Shown here one piece after another: positions 10,420 through 20,759 of a stretch of DNA of 64,000 nucleotides. Source of the stretch: Lepus europaeus (taxonomy: Eukaryota > Chordata > Mammalia > Lagomorpha > Leporidae); contig NC_084829.1 of NCBI RefSeq assembly GCF_033115175.1, positions 16,194,496-16,258,495 on the forward strand. Direction: 5' to 3'. Every line of letters starts with the position of its first letter. The first letter of the stretch is position 1. A program made the position numbers and the translations under genes. Below the pieces are notes generated by a model. That model was given only the letters and a program-made list of their open reading frames with translations. It made no database searches and was not told the origin of the DNA.

Positions 10420-11670
10420 ATCCTACAAGAAAAATTTCCTCCTCAAAGTCTGGGTTTCAGACAATGGTTGTCACGTGGTACATTTCTGATCTGTATTTGG
10501 AAGCAAGCTCCCATCCCTCCTGCCTTTGGCGTTTGCTGCAACACACCCCAGTCTCTCTCCCGTACCCTGCAGTTCGTGTCCACACTGTGGCGGTCACAAG
10601 TCAACTCTGTACTGAAGATTAATTCACTAAAGTTAGGAAGTGGTGCCAGCGCCAAGGCGTCCGGGCAGGACTTCAGATTGCGAAGACTCGGAATCCAGTT
10701 ATCCTCTCCGTGCTAACGTCTCACCCCTAGATTCTATTTCGGCCTGATTTATACGAACTTCAAGCCCTGATCAATAAAGTATCAGCCAGTCTACCCGCAG
10801 AATCCAGACGGGACAGAGCCCGCCTTGCCGTCACAGAATCTTCAGAACACGCCAGCCTCCTGTTGCTGACCAGTCCCAGGAAGGCCCTGAGAGCTGTGGA
10901 CCAACCAGAGGCCTGAACACGGGCTGATCGCCCCGCCGCTCAACCCCCTTTTGAATTTTTGTCAGGGTTCTCAATCCCTCGGGAGTCTTGGAATTAAGAA
11001 GTAGCTTTCCGACTCCTTGCTGTGCCCGTTGCAAACGCCTGCCTTCTTCCACCAACCCGGTGCCAGTAAGCAGCTTGCTGTGCCCTGAGCAAGGGGACCC
11101 AATTTGGGGGTTCAGCAGCACTTCCTCCAACCGGGCTCGGGGGTGTTTTCCACTACACAGTTAAAAACAGACTTAGGTAATCTATACAAGGACCATGGAA
11201 AGCGTGAATGCACTTAAATCTGAATAAAGGGAGGACAGTGGTAGAAAATTAGAGTGAGAAAGTTATGCACACCATAACCCACTCTCCACCTCCAGCAGAG
11301 TGGGTTGTAAAGGGAGATAACTTTCTCCAGGCTAGTAGAGAAAGGAAATGAGGTTTAAACCAAGAACTGAAGGCTTAGCAGTGACCGGGCAGGATGTGCG
11401 GCTCTGGCATCCCAGGAAGATGAGAGCAGAGCGCTCCAAGAAAACTGAAAGACAATCAGAGGCCTATGAGTGCAGGAAGCTTGGGAGAGTGGCGTTGGAG
11501 GTGGACAGGAAGGCAGGGCCGCAGGGCGGACCGGCGAGCTCGGAGGGTATGACTAGCAGTGCAGCGTGCACGCCTCGCCCTGGCAGACACAGAAGGATTC
11601 TGATGCGTCCTGATTTGAGTCATAGGCCGGAGGATGGCGGGAAAGATGGAGTGCTTTTGGTTAAGGGCAA
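10420..11670. other. Intergenic stretch without recognisable gene
   Basis: Moderately GC-rich, with a few open frames up to 139 codons that show no family features. No splice-bounded exon is evident. Confidence 0.4.
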
Positions 11671-11689
11671 GAAAAAAACTTCCTTGCGT

Positions 11690-11762
11690 TGCCCCCTCTG
11701 AGGTTCGAACTCAGGACCTTCAGATTATGAGACTGACGCGCTGCCTACTGCGCTAAGGAGGC
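11690..11762 (-). tRNA. tRNA-Met (CAT), elongator, second copy
   Basis: The reverse complement is a 73-base cloverleaf identical to the Met gene at 8658-8730, including the CAT anticodon (plus-strand ATG at 11727-11729). The A and B boxes are intact. The Pol III terminator on the gene strand is seven T at 11672-11678. Its upstream side faces the CpG-rich island and the divergent Leu-AAG gene. Complete identity over a 3-kb distance suggests recent duplication, gene conversion or strong constraint. Confidence 0.97.
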
Positions 11763-11869
11763 AACTGAAAAGTCTTTTTTGCGGAACCTATACCAACGTA
11801 GGAAAACGTCTTCATTTCCCAGCAAGGCGGAACTGTGATCTCACAGGCTGGATAACAAAGATACTCAGG

Positions 11870-12165
11870 ACGAGAGAGGCGCAGCCTCCCGGCCCAAGCC
11901 CAGTCCCCTCGCCGGCTCCTCCGGCGGACACTTCGGGTGCCTTGAGCACGCCTGAGGCCGCACCTCGCCCAGGACCTGCGCCGGCCCGATCTGGCCTCCG
12001 GGGTGGGCCGCGTGGGTGACGTCGGGCCGTTGGCCGTGAGGAAACGCGGGGCGGGTGCTGGCGGAAGGCCCGCAGAAGGTGCGGGGAGCCGTGAGGGAGC
12101 GCGGGAGGCCCCAGGGCTGAGCGGTGTGCTGTGGAGGGCAGGCTGGGTGCGTCCCCTTCTCGTGG
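11870..12165. promoter_or_regulatory. CpG-rich island between divergent tRNA genes
   Basis: About 300 bases with dense CpG lie between tRNA-Met (minus) and tRNA-Leu-AAG (plus). A CRE-like TGACGTC is at 12018-12024 and a GC box (GGGGCGGG) is near 12048-12055. No TATA box and no convincing exon follow. It probably marks open chromatin driving the flanking tRNA genes. A promoter for an unannotated Pol II transcript is possible. Confidence 0.6.
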
Positions 12166-12167
12166 GT

Positions 12168-12249
12168 GGTAGCGTGGCCGAGCGGTCTAAGGCGCTGGAT
12201 TAAGGCTCCAGTCTCTTCGGGGGCGTGGGTTCGAATCCCACCGCTGCCA
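12168..12249 (+). tRNA. tRNA-Leu (AAG)
   Basis: An 82-base type II tRNA gene with a long variable arm (TCTCTTCGGGGGC) and anticodon AAG at 12202-12204. It starts GGTAGCGTGGCCGAGCGG and ends with the paired CGCTGCC plus A. The acceptor, D, anticodon and T stems all pair. The B box contains GGTTCGAATCC. A run of eight T at 12262-12269 is a strong Pol III terminator. There is no intron. From memory it matches mammalian tRNA-Leu-AAG. Confidence 0.97.
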
Positions 12250-12269
12250 GCTAGGAACTAATTTTTTTT

Positions 12270-13555
12270 CCCCTCTTGTCTCAATAGATGTTTTTCCCTC
12301 CATGCTCAATGCGGACAGTTGACACAGCCTGTAAAGTCTGTTTTCTCGGGGGTCAAAGATAAGACCCATATACACCGTCCCCCAAACAGCACCCAACCTG
12401 ATACATCTATTAAGTATTCCAAGTAAGAGCCGCTGAGCTCCCACTGAGCTCTCTTGACAATCATTGTATTTTCACCACCCAGAAATATCCGACATGGGAC
12501 AGGTGTTTCACTCATTTGTTATTTTAAGAAAATATCCAGCACCTGCTATGTGCCGGCTACCTGTTTGGGCAGACACCGCATGAAAGGCGAATGAATGATT
12601 GTCCATCTCCCTGCTTCCGCCGGGAGCTGGACACAGGTCCTGCCTGCCTCACCGCAGGGCTGAATTCTGTGCGAACCTCCCGCTGTTCTCAGCACCGCTG
12701 CAGCCTTCTGGTTGCAAGTTCCGGACCCAGGTGAAGGGGAACTGCCCCGCGCCCTGGCTCAGCCGGCGCTTCCCTGGCCGCCTTTCCTCTCCTCGCGCGC
12801 ATCTGAGCCGGCCTTTGGGCTCCGTTATCACTCGGCCCATCGCTCATCTTAGCACTTGTCCACAGCACATTTTTGGAAAGTTTTGTATAATGTTTGCTTT
12901 TACCCATACACCATACATTTTATCAGGTACAGAACCATTTTTCTTTTGCTTTCATTCATCATGAAAATTAAATATTTGCGATTTCAGCGAATTCATACAC
13001 AAAATAATGTAATTTTTGAAATGAGCAAAATAAACAAAAAGATGAAGATCCAGAAAGACCCGAGCTCCTCCGTTCTCTGTAGGGCTGGATACTTCAAAAT
13101 CTTTCCACGACCCTCCCGTTGAGGTGGGTCTACACAACTGATGATGCTACACTGACTTGTTCTTCCTGAGCTCAGCTCTGCTGCAGGGGGCCTTGCAAAC
13201 CACCCTTGCTCAGAGTCAACAGGGAACAAACTGTTTCTGGATTGAGGAGTTTAGGCGTCTCTCCCTAGAGCCATTCCCCTCAGCGGACTTTGCAATCGCC
13301 TTGAAATGTTTGTGAATCGACCACGGACAATTCCAGACTCAACAATAAATAAATGAACACCGTGGCCATCTCTCACATTTTCCCAGTCTTTACCATTATT
13401 CTTCTCAAGGTGCTAAAGGTGAAAAAAACAATCATGTAGATCCTTTCCCCATTTGCCTATCTTAATAGTAAGATTTTAAAGTTCTGGTTTCATCTATTTC
13501 CAGTTTTCAAAATAATTTGGTTTATAGAGTTCATCAGTAACAAAAAAGGAGGAAA
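12270..13555. other. Intergenic stretch without recognisable gene
   Basis: Contains a possible short L2-like piece near 12520-12600 (GCACCTGCTATGTGCCGG). The GC-rich part at 12600-12850 has open frames on both strands but no protein family signature. Confidence 0.4.
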
Positions 13556-13589
13556 CTTTTTTTTTCTTTTCCTGGTAATCGGTGCTTTT

Positions 13590-14925
13590 TTTTTTTTTTT
13601 TTCCCCAGACACAAGATGATGGCTCAGAGAATCAAGAATGCCAACTGTGCTAAGGAAGAAAGACTTAGTCCATTCTTCAGCTGGATCAGATACAACTTAG
13701 ACAATGTTTAAGACCAAGAGAAGAGAGAATGGAGAGATTACCTTGGGAGGTTTGGACACTGAGGAGCACTTTGTGGTCACCTAGCTGGAAGTCCGAATTT
13801 CACTGCTTTTTTCCTCACTTCCCAAACAATACGTTCAAATAAAGGTATACTTACGGAGCAGCTAATTTGTGATGGGCACCCTGCTTGGTAAAAGACACAA
13901 TAAAAGGATAAATGCCAGAAAAAGATTTGAGGGTTCCTTAGAAATTCAGCCTCACATTAGGCATAGATGGCCAATAACTAATATTTACATGACTGCAGTG
14001 GTCATTCACACCTGTTTCTCTTCTAGCTATGTTACACTCATGTGGTCTGCTAATTACATATTGCTCTTACTTTTACTAGATAAGTAAGCATTTTGTCTTA
14101 ATATTGTTAAGATTTAGAAAAATAAATGACTCTGTTCAGAACTATGAAATTCTCCTTTGTCACCCACACTGGAATGGCCCTCTCTTTGGGGGCCTTTCGT
14201 CTTGTCAAATCTAGCTTATCTAGTGACAGCAAAAAGAATCCCTACAAAAGGCCTAAAAATAAGCTGAGTATCCGTCCCCTGAGTTCATTCATCCTCTCAT
14301 CCACTCATTTATGCATTCATACAACATACACCGATCGAGCTTCTATTAAGTGGAAGCCCCTGGACTATCAATGACCATGGCCCACGGCCCTTCGCTCCCA
14401 AGTTCAAGCCCACCACTAGAGCTGAGCTAAGTACCCAGATCCTCACAGGTTGCCTTCGAGGCTTCTGCAGGTATCACAGGATGAGAAAAGACTTGTAGAA
14501 CGGAGATGGTGTATTTTTCTTTACTCTCTTTCAAATGTGAGACTAAAATCCCATTTATCCTGCCGTCAGTTGGAAAGGAAAGCAAATCAAAACTCCAGGG
14601 GTAAAAACATTCGCGGACCAGGATTCTGCCCTGCCCCTAAGACGGAAGGGACGAGACCTGGGAAGAAGGCACTGGGGAAACAGTGTGCGACCCCTCCCAC
14701 GCCCCGCCCACCCCTATCTTGGGCGTTGCTGTTGCCCGCCGCTGAGAAGTGCAGAGAATTTATATCCGGAAAAAAAAAATATTACCCTCTGAAAATTCTT
14801 CTAAGTTGATCAAAGAGATGAGACTGAGCTTTGCTTTAACGCGATGTCTGATTTTCTGCGATAATCTTTCTCTGGCAAAAGTCTTACGCAGGAGATCTGA
14901 GATGGACAGTGTATCCACCTGCTCC
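13590..14925. other. Intergenic stretch without recognisable gene
   Basis: It begins after a poly(T) tract at about 13587-13602. No RNA or protein gene signal was seen before the tRNA-Gln gene. Confidence 0.4.
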
Positions 14926-14932
14926 CAGGGAG

Positions 14933-15004
14933 GGTTCCATGGTGTAATGGTTAGCACTCTGGACTCTGAATCCAGCGATCCGAGTTCAAATCTCGGTGGA
15001 ACCT
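14933..15004 (+). tRNA. tRNA-Gln (CTG)
   Basis: A 72-base cloverleaf starting GGTTCCATGGTGTAATGG and ending GTGGAACC plus T, with anticodon CTG at 14966-14968. The acceptor stem GGTTCCA pairs with TGGAACC. The B box is AGTTCAAATCT. A TTTT terminator lies at 15018-15021 and no intron is present. From memory the sequence equals the common mammalian tRNA-Gln-CTG. Confidence 0.97.
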
Positions 15005-15371
15005 TTCGTAGTCTCTCTTTTGGTGATCAACGTCGAATAGCGCTGTTTTTGATTTTTCATGGGTTCTAACAGAGTGAGGACATCGGATAAAAGGACCTGA
15101 TTACGTATGGGGTCCGAAGCAACCAGGAATTAGTTTGTGTATAGGTCAGTGTGTTTCCTCCTGACGAATTTTGCTCCCAATGCGTCTCGAATGAGCCAAC
15201 CGGAACAAGACGTGGTTTGTGATTAAGTGACGGACAAAACGGAAAAGGAACGAGAAGGACCTCATTGAGGATCTGTTATATTAGTTAGGATCGAAAAGGA
15301 AAAGGTAAAAGAAAGGAAACAAAAGGCTGAAACAGCTGGAATTACGGGGTTTGAGGGAAAAAAAAGCCATG

Positions 15372-15477
15372 TGTCAGAAGTGGGATTCGAACCCACGCCT
15401 CCATTCGGAGACCAGAATCCTCATGGCGAGGAAGCAGAGCTTGAGTCTGGCGCCTTAGACCACTCGGCCATCCTGAC
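15372..15477 (-). tRNA. tRNA-Leu (CAA) with intron
   Basis: On the minus strand this is a 106-base type II tRNA gene. The 38-base 5' part ends one base after the CAA anticodon (plus-strand TTG at 15441-15443). A 22-base intron follows (plus 15418-15439), then a 46-base 3' part ending TTCTGAC plus A. The intron sits at the canonical position after base 37 and forms a small hairpin (CCTC with GAGG). The terminator on the gene strand is eight T at 15358-15365. The mature sequence is identical to the copy at 53447-53552; only the introns differ. tRNA-Leu-CAA is one of the few mammalian families with introns. Confidence 0.96.
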
Positions 15478-15850
15478 ACCCGCGGTCAGACGGTGGCAGG
15501 AATGCGTCCTTGGTGAAGAACGGGCCATCCGCCTACGCCCTCTGCGTTCATGCCTTGGAGTCTGCTCTGGGAAGTGGAAATGCAAACTCCCATAAGAGAA
15601 AGAATTCTCAGTGCAGTCGGGAATTGTGATGCAGCTTGCGAGCTTTTCCCCTCGTCTGGGCCAGAAGTCGGTGCTTCGAGTTCTTCCCTTCCCTCGGGAT
15701 ACCGAAGCACGCGGATCCTACCACTCCGCCGGACCCGGACAGCGCAGGACAGAGTCCCCTCCGTCCCGACGCCCTACCGCGCCCGAGACGCTGCCTGCAA
15801 ACCCTTCGAATGGGAACGGGGAAGTGAGCAAACCAGTGCAGATCGCTGAG
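15478..15850. promoter_or_regulatory. CpG-rich upstream flank of tRNA-Leu (CAA)
   Basis: The 370 bases upstream of the minus-strand Leu gene are rich in CpG, densest at about 15660-15800, and hold no repeat or protein gene signature. Similar CpG-rich DNA precedes the other Leu-CAA gene at 53.4 kb. A chromatin-opening role is inferred. Confidence 0.4.
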
Positions 15851-15879
15851 ACAGTAGGAGCGTGCTCGGGCATTGCTGC

Positions 15880-16155
15880 TAGAAATGTAAACTAATACAT
15901 CCACTTTGAAAAACTGGCATTATTTAAAAAGCTAGACATTTCTACTAGCATTTCTACTTCTAGAAATGAGAGCATTTGCCTACTTATAGACAAATACAAA
16001 AATGTTTATGGCAGTTTAATAATAGGGAAGAACTTAACCCAATACCCATTAATAGCATGATAATCAAATAAATTGTGATACATTCATATTGTGAATCACT
16101 ACAGAGTAGAGGAAAGATGAATTACAGACATAATAAGTAAAAAAAATAGACATAA
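15880..16155 (+). mobile_element. L1 LINE fragment (old mammalian L1)
   Basis: The text runs parallel to the end of L1 ORF2: a stretch with AATGTAAAC and TTTGAAAAACTGGCA, one resembling CAGCAATTCTAC-type text, then TTTATGGCAG and ATAATAGGGAAGAA. It is strongly diverged. Confidence 0.6.
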
Positions 16156-16164
16156 TAAAGTGCT

Positions 16165-16470
16165 TACTGTGTGAGTCAACCATCTACAAGGCCCCCATCC
16201 CATATGGGCACCAGTTCAAGTCCCTGCTACTCTGTTTCTGATCCAGCTCCTCGCTAATGAATGTGCCTGAGAAAGCTGCAGAACATGACCCAAGTGCTTG
16301 GGTAGCTGCTACCCACGTGAGAGACCCAGAGAGAGTTCCTGGCTCCTGGCTTCAGCTTGGCCATCTGGAGAGTGAACCAGCAGATTGAAGATTCTCTCTC
16401 TCTCTCTCTCCCTCCCTCTCTCCCTCCCTCCCTCTCATTGCTTTTCAAGTACATACATAAATCTTAAAAG
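16165..16470 (+). mobile_element. CSINE
   Basis: A plus-strand C repeat with CCCATATGGGCACCAGTTCAAGTCC (B-box-like head), the pyrimidine-rich block and a degenerate AAATCTTAAAAG tail. The purine tract that follows begins in its tail. Confidence 0.85.
16386..16437. repeat. CT-rich simple repeat inside a CSINE
   Basis: Expanded TC and CCCT units within the pyrimidine block of the SINE. Confidence 0.9.
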
Positions 16471-16550
16471 AAGAAGGAGGAGGAGGAGGAAAGGAAGAAG
16501 AGGAAAGGAAGAGGAGGAGGAAGAAGAAGAAGAAGGAGAAGAAGATCAGA
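16466..16550. repeat. Purine-only tract, GAA/GGA units
   Basis: About 80 bases of almost pure A and G on the plus strand, starting in the A-rich tail of the preceding SINE. Confidence 0.9.
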
Positions 16551-16554
16551 AAAG

Positions 16555-17150
16555 TGATCTCTTCTGAGGAATCTCTCGGTGTGGGTGTTGAGGAGGCCCT
16601 CTTAGATACTGAAAGTGTTCTCCATCTTGATCTGCACACATTATTTATTAAGCTACAAATTGGAGCCTTATGCCGGGACCACCTGCAAACAATGCAGAGG
16701 CATCTTCTTGTCCAAGTTTGGCCCAGGAAGGGAAGAGAGATATTCCCGGATCTCACAAAGGCACTGAAATCTTCCTAAACTCCAACACATTCCAGGGCCT
16801 TTGACTATTTCTCCCTTGCAGTTCCAGACACCTTTTCCACCCACTCTGTTACTCTTCCTCGTAACACCCTGGCCCCCATGTCCCTTGTCACACTTAGCAC
16901 CCATATATGGACTGACTTGCTGAGTAACCTAATGCTGCCACTCCCACTCCTTATTCTGAATATTTCACTTGGGGCTCACTGGCGTGTTCTTCAGCTCCAT
17001 GTGGCACTGACAACTGACTGACAAGGTGTCCATTTCGCACCTGGGCTCCTCTTCATTCAGGAGATCGGTGTCCTTGTCAGGGAACGGCGGGCTGTATGAC
17101 CTCAGCTGAGCCACCTCCCCTCTGTGATGTCCCACGGAGGACTAGTTGGA
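16555..17150. other. Intergenic stretch without recognisable gene
   Basis: Unique-looking sequence. Nothing supported. Confidence 0.4.
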
Positions 17151-17151
17151 T

Positions 17152-17270
17152 ACTATTATGGACTGACTTTTGTTTCCCAGTGAATTCCTATGGTGAAATT
17201 CTAAACCCCAAAGTGATTGTTTAGAGACAGGGTCTTTCAGGAAATCATAGGGTGGGGCTCAAATCTTATA
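17152..17270 (+). mobile_element. MaLR-type LTR, 5' part
   Basis: TATTATGGACTGACTTTTGT, AATTCCTATGGTGAAATTCT and CCCCAAAGTGATTG are the start of MST/MLT1-like LTRs. The copy stops where a CSINE begins, so it was probably interrupted by that insertion. Confidence 0.65.
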
Positions 17271-17271
17271 G

Positions 17272-17516
17272 GATATGGGTCCTCTGCTGTGGCCTGGGAG
17301 TGCAGTGAAGGATGGCCCAGGTCCTTGGGTCCTGCACCCTCATGGGAGACCAGGAGGAGGCATCTGGCTCCTGGTTTCAGATTGGCGCAGCACACCGGCC
17401 GCAGTGCACCGGCCATAGCAGCCACTTGAGGGGGTGAATCAACGAAAAAGGAAGACCTTCCTCTCTGTCTCTCTCTCTCTCTCACTGTCTGACTCTGCCT
17501 GTCAAAAAAAAAAAAA
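17272..17516 (+). mobile_element. CSINE2-type copy, 5'-truncated
   Basis: A plus-strand copy beginning in the TCTGCTGTGGCCTGGGA block and ending CTGCCTGTCAAAAA with a long A tail. The GTCAAAA ending marks the CSINE2 subtype, unlike the AAATAAATAAATCTT ending of other copies. Confidence 0.85.
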
Positions 17517-17536
17517 AAGATTTAAAGAACAAAGGA

Positions 17537-17863
17537 GGGCTGGTGCTGTGGAGCAGTGGGTTAAAGCCCTGGCCTGAAGCGCTGGCATCCCATATGGGCG
17601 GCTGCTCCACTTCTGATCCAGCTCTCTGCTATGGCCTGGGAAAGCAGTAGAGGATGGCCCAAGTCCTTGGGCCCCTGCACCCACGTGGGAGACCCAGAAG
17701 AAGCTCCTGGCTTCTGGATTCAGATCAGCACAGCTCCGGCCGTTGCAGTCATCTGGCGAGTGAACCAGTGGATGGAAGACCTCTCTCTATATACCTCTCC
17801 CTGTCTATACTCTCTGTAACTCTGTCTTTCAAATAAATAAAATAAATCTAAAAAAAAAAAAAT
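17537..17863 (+). mobile_element. CSINE, full length
   Basis: Starts GGGCTGGTGCTGTGGAGCAG, contains the tRNA-like head with CCCATATGGGCG, and ends with AAATAAATAAAATAAATCT plus poly(A). Confidence 0.9.
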
Positions 17864-17937
17864 GAACATGGACTGTTCATTTAAGGAAACATGTGAACTA
17901 TTAATAAACAAAAACATGAATCAATTTGTATTGTGGC

Positions 17938-18510
17938 TGTTGTGCCTGAGCGAGTGCTGACAGAGGAGTGCCACATACTGAGAAATTTTAGAGTCCTTTA
18001 TTGCCGGCCGGCCGAGAGTGGGCTCATGCCCCAAAGAACTCTCGACTCTGAAGCCCAAAGCAACAGGGTTTATAAAGGCAAAAACCACAAAATCAGGAGG
18101 GGAATACATGGTTGCTAGGATCGGGGGGAATACATGGTTACTGGGGTCAAGCTGACCTAAAACCTATGCGAAACTAGTATCAATTATAATCTTGAAAATA
18201 CCAGTTACAATTTTAACAATTCCAAGTATAATCTTGACATTAATCCAGGTATTGGTTTTAATCATATGTAGGACATAGACAAATTACATTTTTATCATTA
18301 ACCCAGGTGTAGCCTACTCACTTCCAAGCTTGAGCAATCATGGTAGGGGTTTCTGTGCTCTGCCAAGTGTGATGTAGTGGACTGCTATTGTTTAACTGTT
18401 TTAGATCATAGTTTCAGACCAGAGTCTCACGGTGGGGGGGGGGGGTACCTTCCCAGAATGGAGTCTCAGGTTCTCCAAAATGGAGTCCCTACTGTCAAGG
18501 TGCTACTTCA
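17938..18510 (-). mobile_element. Solo LTR of an endogenous retrovirus (ERV1-like)
   Basis: A 573-base segment starts TG and ends CA and is flanked by the direct repeat TGGC (17934-17937 and 18511-18514), a 4-bp target duplication as class I ERVs make. Read on the minus strand it has a TATAAA box (near 18070), an AATAAA signal (near 18000) and an ACTCCATTTTG motif near its start. No internal retroviral sequence adjoins it, so it is a solo LTR. It contains a run of 12 G at 18434-18445. Confidence 0.8.
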
Positions 18511-18519
18511 TGGCATTCA

Positions 18520-18920
18520 AATCCTAGCACCTTTGGAAAGCATAAAGTACCAAGGTTTTGAAGGCTACTATCATGATTCATTCAAGATCTGAGTCTGAAT
18601 AACCTTATGAAACTAAGATCCACTTTAAAAATTTCAAGTCTCATCCTGAAGCATTAAAGCTCTCCACTGAACCCTCTCGCAAGAGTAAAACAGAGACGAA
18701 AGCTCATTAATACATTCTGTTTTATATCCTCTCTAACTTCTGGTCCAATTCCTTGGCCTTCAGGATCAGGCTTATGTTCCATCACACTACAGCCAACAAA
18801 ATAGTGCCTTCTAATTTTATATATGCATATAAAATGGCCAAAAGTTTTCATTGGAAGAGAAGCGTAGGTTTTTATTGTATCCTGTAGGAAGTTGAGCCAA
18901 TACTAAGAAAATGAGGATGA
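18520..18920. other. Spacer without recognisable gene
   Basis: No feature recognised between the solo LTR and the next SINE relic. Confidence 0.4.
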
Positions 18921-18929
18921 GGTGAGCAT

Positions 18930-19140
18930 TTAGTGCAGCGATTCTGAGGCTGCTTGAGAAGTCAAGTTCCAACGCTGCTCCCAGTTCCAGCTTCCTGCCA
19001 ATATGCACCCATGTGGGAGACCAAGGTTGAGTTTCTGGCTTCTGGCTTCACCCTGGTCCACCTCAGGTGTTTCAGGCATGTAGGAAGTAAAGCAGCAGGG
19101 ATATTTCTCTTTCAAATAAAGACAAATTTTTTAAAAAGGA
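18930..19140 (+). mobile_element. Diverged CSINE relic
   Basis: CACCCATGTGGGAGACC, a GCTTCTGGCTTCA block and CTTTCAAATAAAGACAAAT show an old plus-strand C repeat with deletions. Confidence 0.65.
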
Positions 19141-19224
19141 AAGTGAAGACGAAGGGGTTAAAAATATTTGAGGTTACATTATCCTCCCAGAAGCTATGTG
19201 GTTTACAGAATTCTCAACCAAAAA

Positions 19225-19390
19225 GTTGATGGATCTCAGTCTACTTCGGCCTTTTACTAGGCATACAACTTAGAAAGTCTCTTAGCCTCTCTGAATCTTA
19301 ACTTAATTATCTGTAAAGGGAATCTGATAATATTGTCCCTACTTACCTCACTGAGTTTTTCTGAGCATCAACTGAAATAATGTACATTAA
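19225..19390 (+). mobile_element. MIR SINE
   Basis: The MIR core order is clear: CCTTTTACTAGGC, a CTCTTAGCCTCTCTGAATCT stretch, ATCTGTAAAGGGAAT, and ACTTACCTCACTGAG followed by AATAATGTAC. It is an ancient, diverged copy. Confidence 0.7.
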
Positions 19391-19566
19391 AAAAAAAAAG
19401 ACTTTTATATGAAATACACAATACAAACATAAGGTCCTGTTACATAAGTTGCAAGTCATTCCCTCAACTGCTGGGCCTGAGAAGGTGGGAGGTTTAAGTA
19501 CACAGGAAATATGTACCAAGCCTAGGCTGGATACACAGTAACAAGGCTATGTTAAAAATCATTTTA

Positions 19567-19895
19567 GGGGTTCTGTGAGGTAGTCACCCCCTGCAGCACT
19601 AGCATCCCATATGGGCACCAGTTTGTTTCTACTTCAGATCCAGCCCCCTGCTAATATGCCTGGAAAAGCAGCAGAAGATGACCCAAGTGCTTGGGCCCCT
19701 GCACCTATGTGGGAGACCTGGAAGAAGCTCTTGGCTCTTGACTGCTGGCTTCAGCCTGGCCCAGCCCTGGCTGTTGCAGCCATTTGGGGAGTGAACCAGG
19801 TAATGGAGGACTTTCTCTCTCTCTCTCTGATTCTGCCTCTCCCTTTCTGTAACTCTGCCTTTCAAATAAATAAATAAATCTTTAAAAATAAAAAA
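19567..19895 (+). mobile_element. CSINE, full length
   Basis: Has CATCCCATATGGGCACC, CCCAAGTGCTTGGGCCCCTG, the TC-rich block and an AAATAAATAAATAAATCTTT tail. Confidence 0.9.
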
Positions 19896-20072
19896 TTTCA
19901 TTTTATTTTTTCCTAAGAACATAGAAAACCATTATGGCTAATTCTAAGAAAGATGAAGACTATAAGTTCCCCTGAAATTATAAATTAGCTTTGAGAACAC
20001 TCTAGAGCAGTTAGTACGCTGTAACACATTAGTGCTTTCCAAATTTTGTTCACTGACTTGTGACCAGCAATT

Positions 20073-20097
20073 TATATATATATATATATATATATAT
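20073..20097. repeat. TA dinucleotide repeat
   Basis: About twelve TA units. Confidence 0.95.
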
Positions 20098-20111
20098 GAA
20101 AGAACATAGAG

Positions 20112-20400
20112 AGGCCAGCATTGTGGTGTAGTGGGTTAAGCTGGTTTTTGTACCTGGCTGTTCCACTTCCAATCCAGCTCCCTGCTAATGGCCTGAGAAG
20201 GCGGCAGAAGGTGGCCCAAGTGTTTGTGTCCTTGCACCCACATGGGAGACCCTGAGGAAATTCCCAGCTCCAGGCTTCAGTCTGGCCCAGCTCTGGCCAT
20301 GTGGCCATTTGAGGAGTGAACTAGCAGACGGAAGATCTCCCTCTTTCTGTAACTCTGCCTTTCAAATAAATAAGAAAGAAATACCACCCCCCCAAAAAAA
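20112..20400 (+). mobile_element. CSINE
   Basis: Starts GGCCAGCATTGTGGTGTAGT and ends CTTTCAAATAAATAAGAAA with an A-rich tail. Part of the head is missing. Confidence 0.85.
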
Positions 20401-20509
20401 AGCAAAGCAGAACTTTTCACAACATATTCTACATGGTAAGAGTAAATAATGTTTAGCTATATGTATAACATAAATGTATATAATCTGGTCATTAAATGTG
20501 TGCATTTCC

Positions 20510-20750
20510 CCTGTGGGGAGGGGGAAGAAGAGGAAGAGTCACCAGGCATGGGTGTGCACAGAGCAAAGGTAACATCAAGACATGAGACAGCCTACAGCCT
20601 ACAAGAAGGAAGACCTCAGGAGTAACCAATGCTGCAGCCACCCTGATCCTGGACTTCCAGAACCCAGAAAATAACTGAGAAAATACCTTTCTGTGTTTAG
20701 GCCATCTAGTCTGTGATATTTTTTAAGGCAGCCCAAACAGACTAGTGCAG
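20510..20750 (+). mobile_element. MaLR-type LTR, 3' part
   Basis: CCTGATCCTGGACTTCCAGA, ACTGAGAAAATACCTTTCTG, GCCATCTAGTCTGTGATATT and GCAGCCCAAACAGACTAGTG are the ordered 3' landmarks of MST/MLT1 LTRs. The 5' part is lost or unrecognisable. Confidence 0.75.
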
Positions 20751-20759
20751 ACATCATCC

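Noticed and set aside
10297-10716. 139-codon frame between tRNA genes
   Set aside because: No domain, no conserved start context, and it lies in repeat-poor DNA without splice or CpG support.
16385-16567. Frame with long SLSL and RRRRR runs as a protein
   Set aside because: Translation of a CT repeat followed by a GAA/GGA tract.
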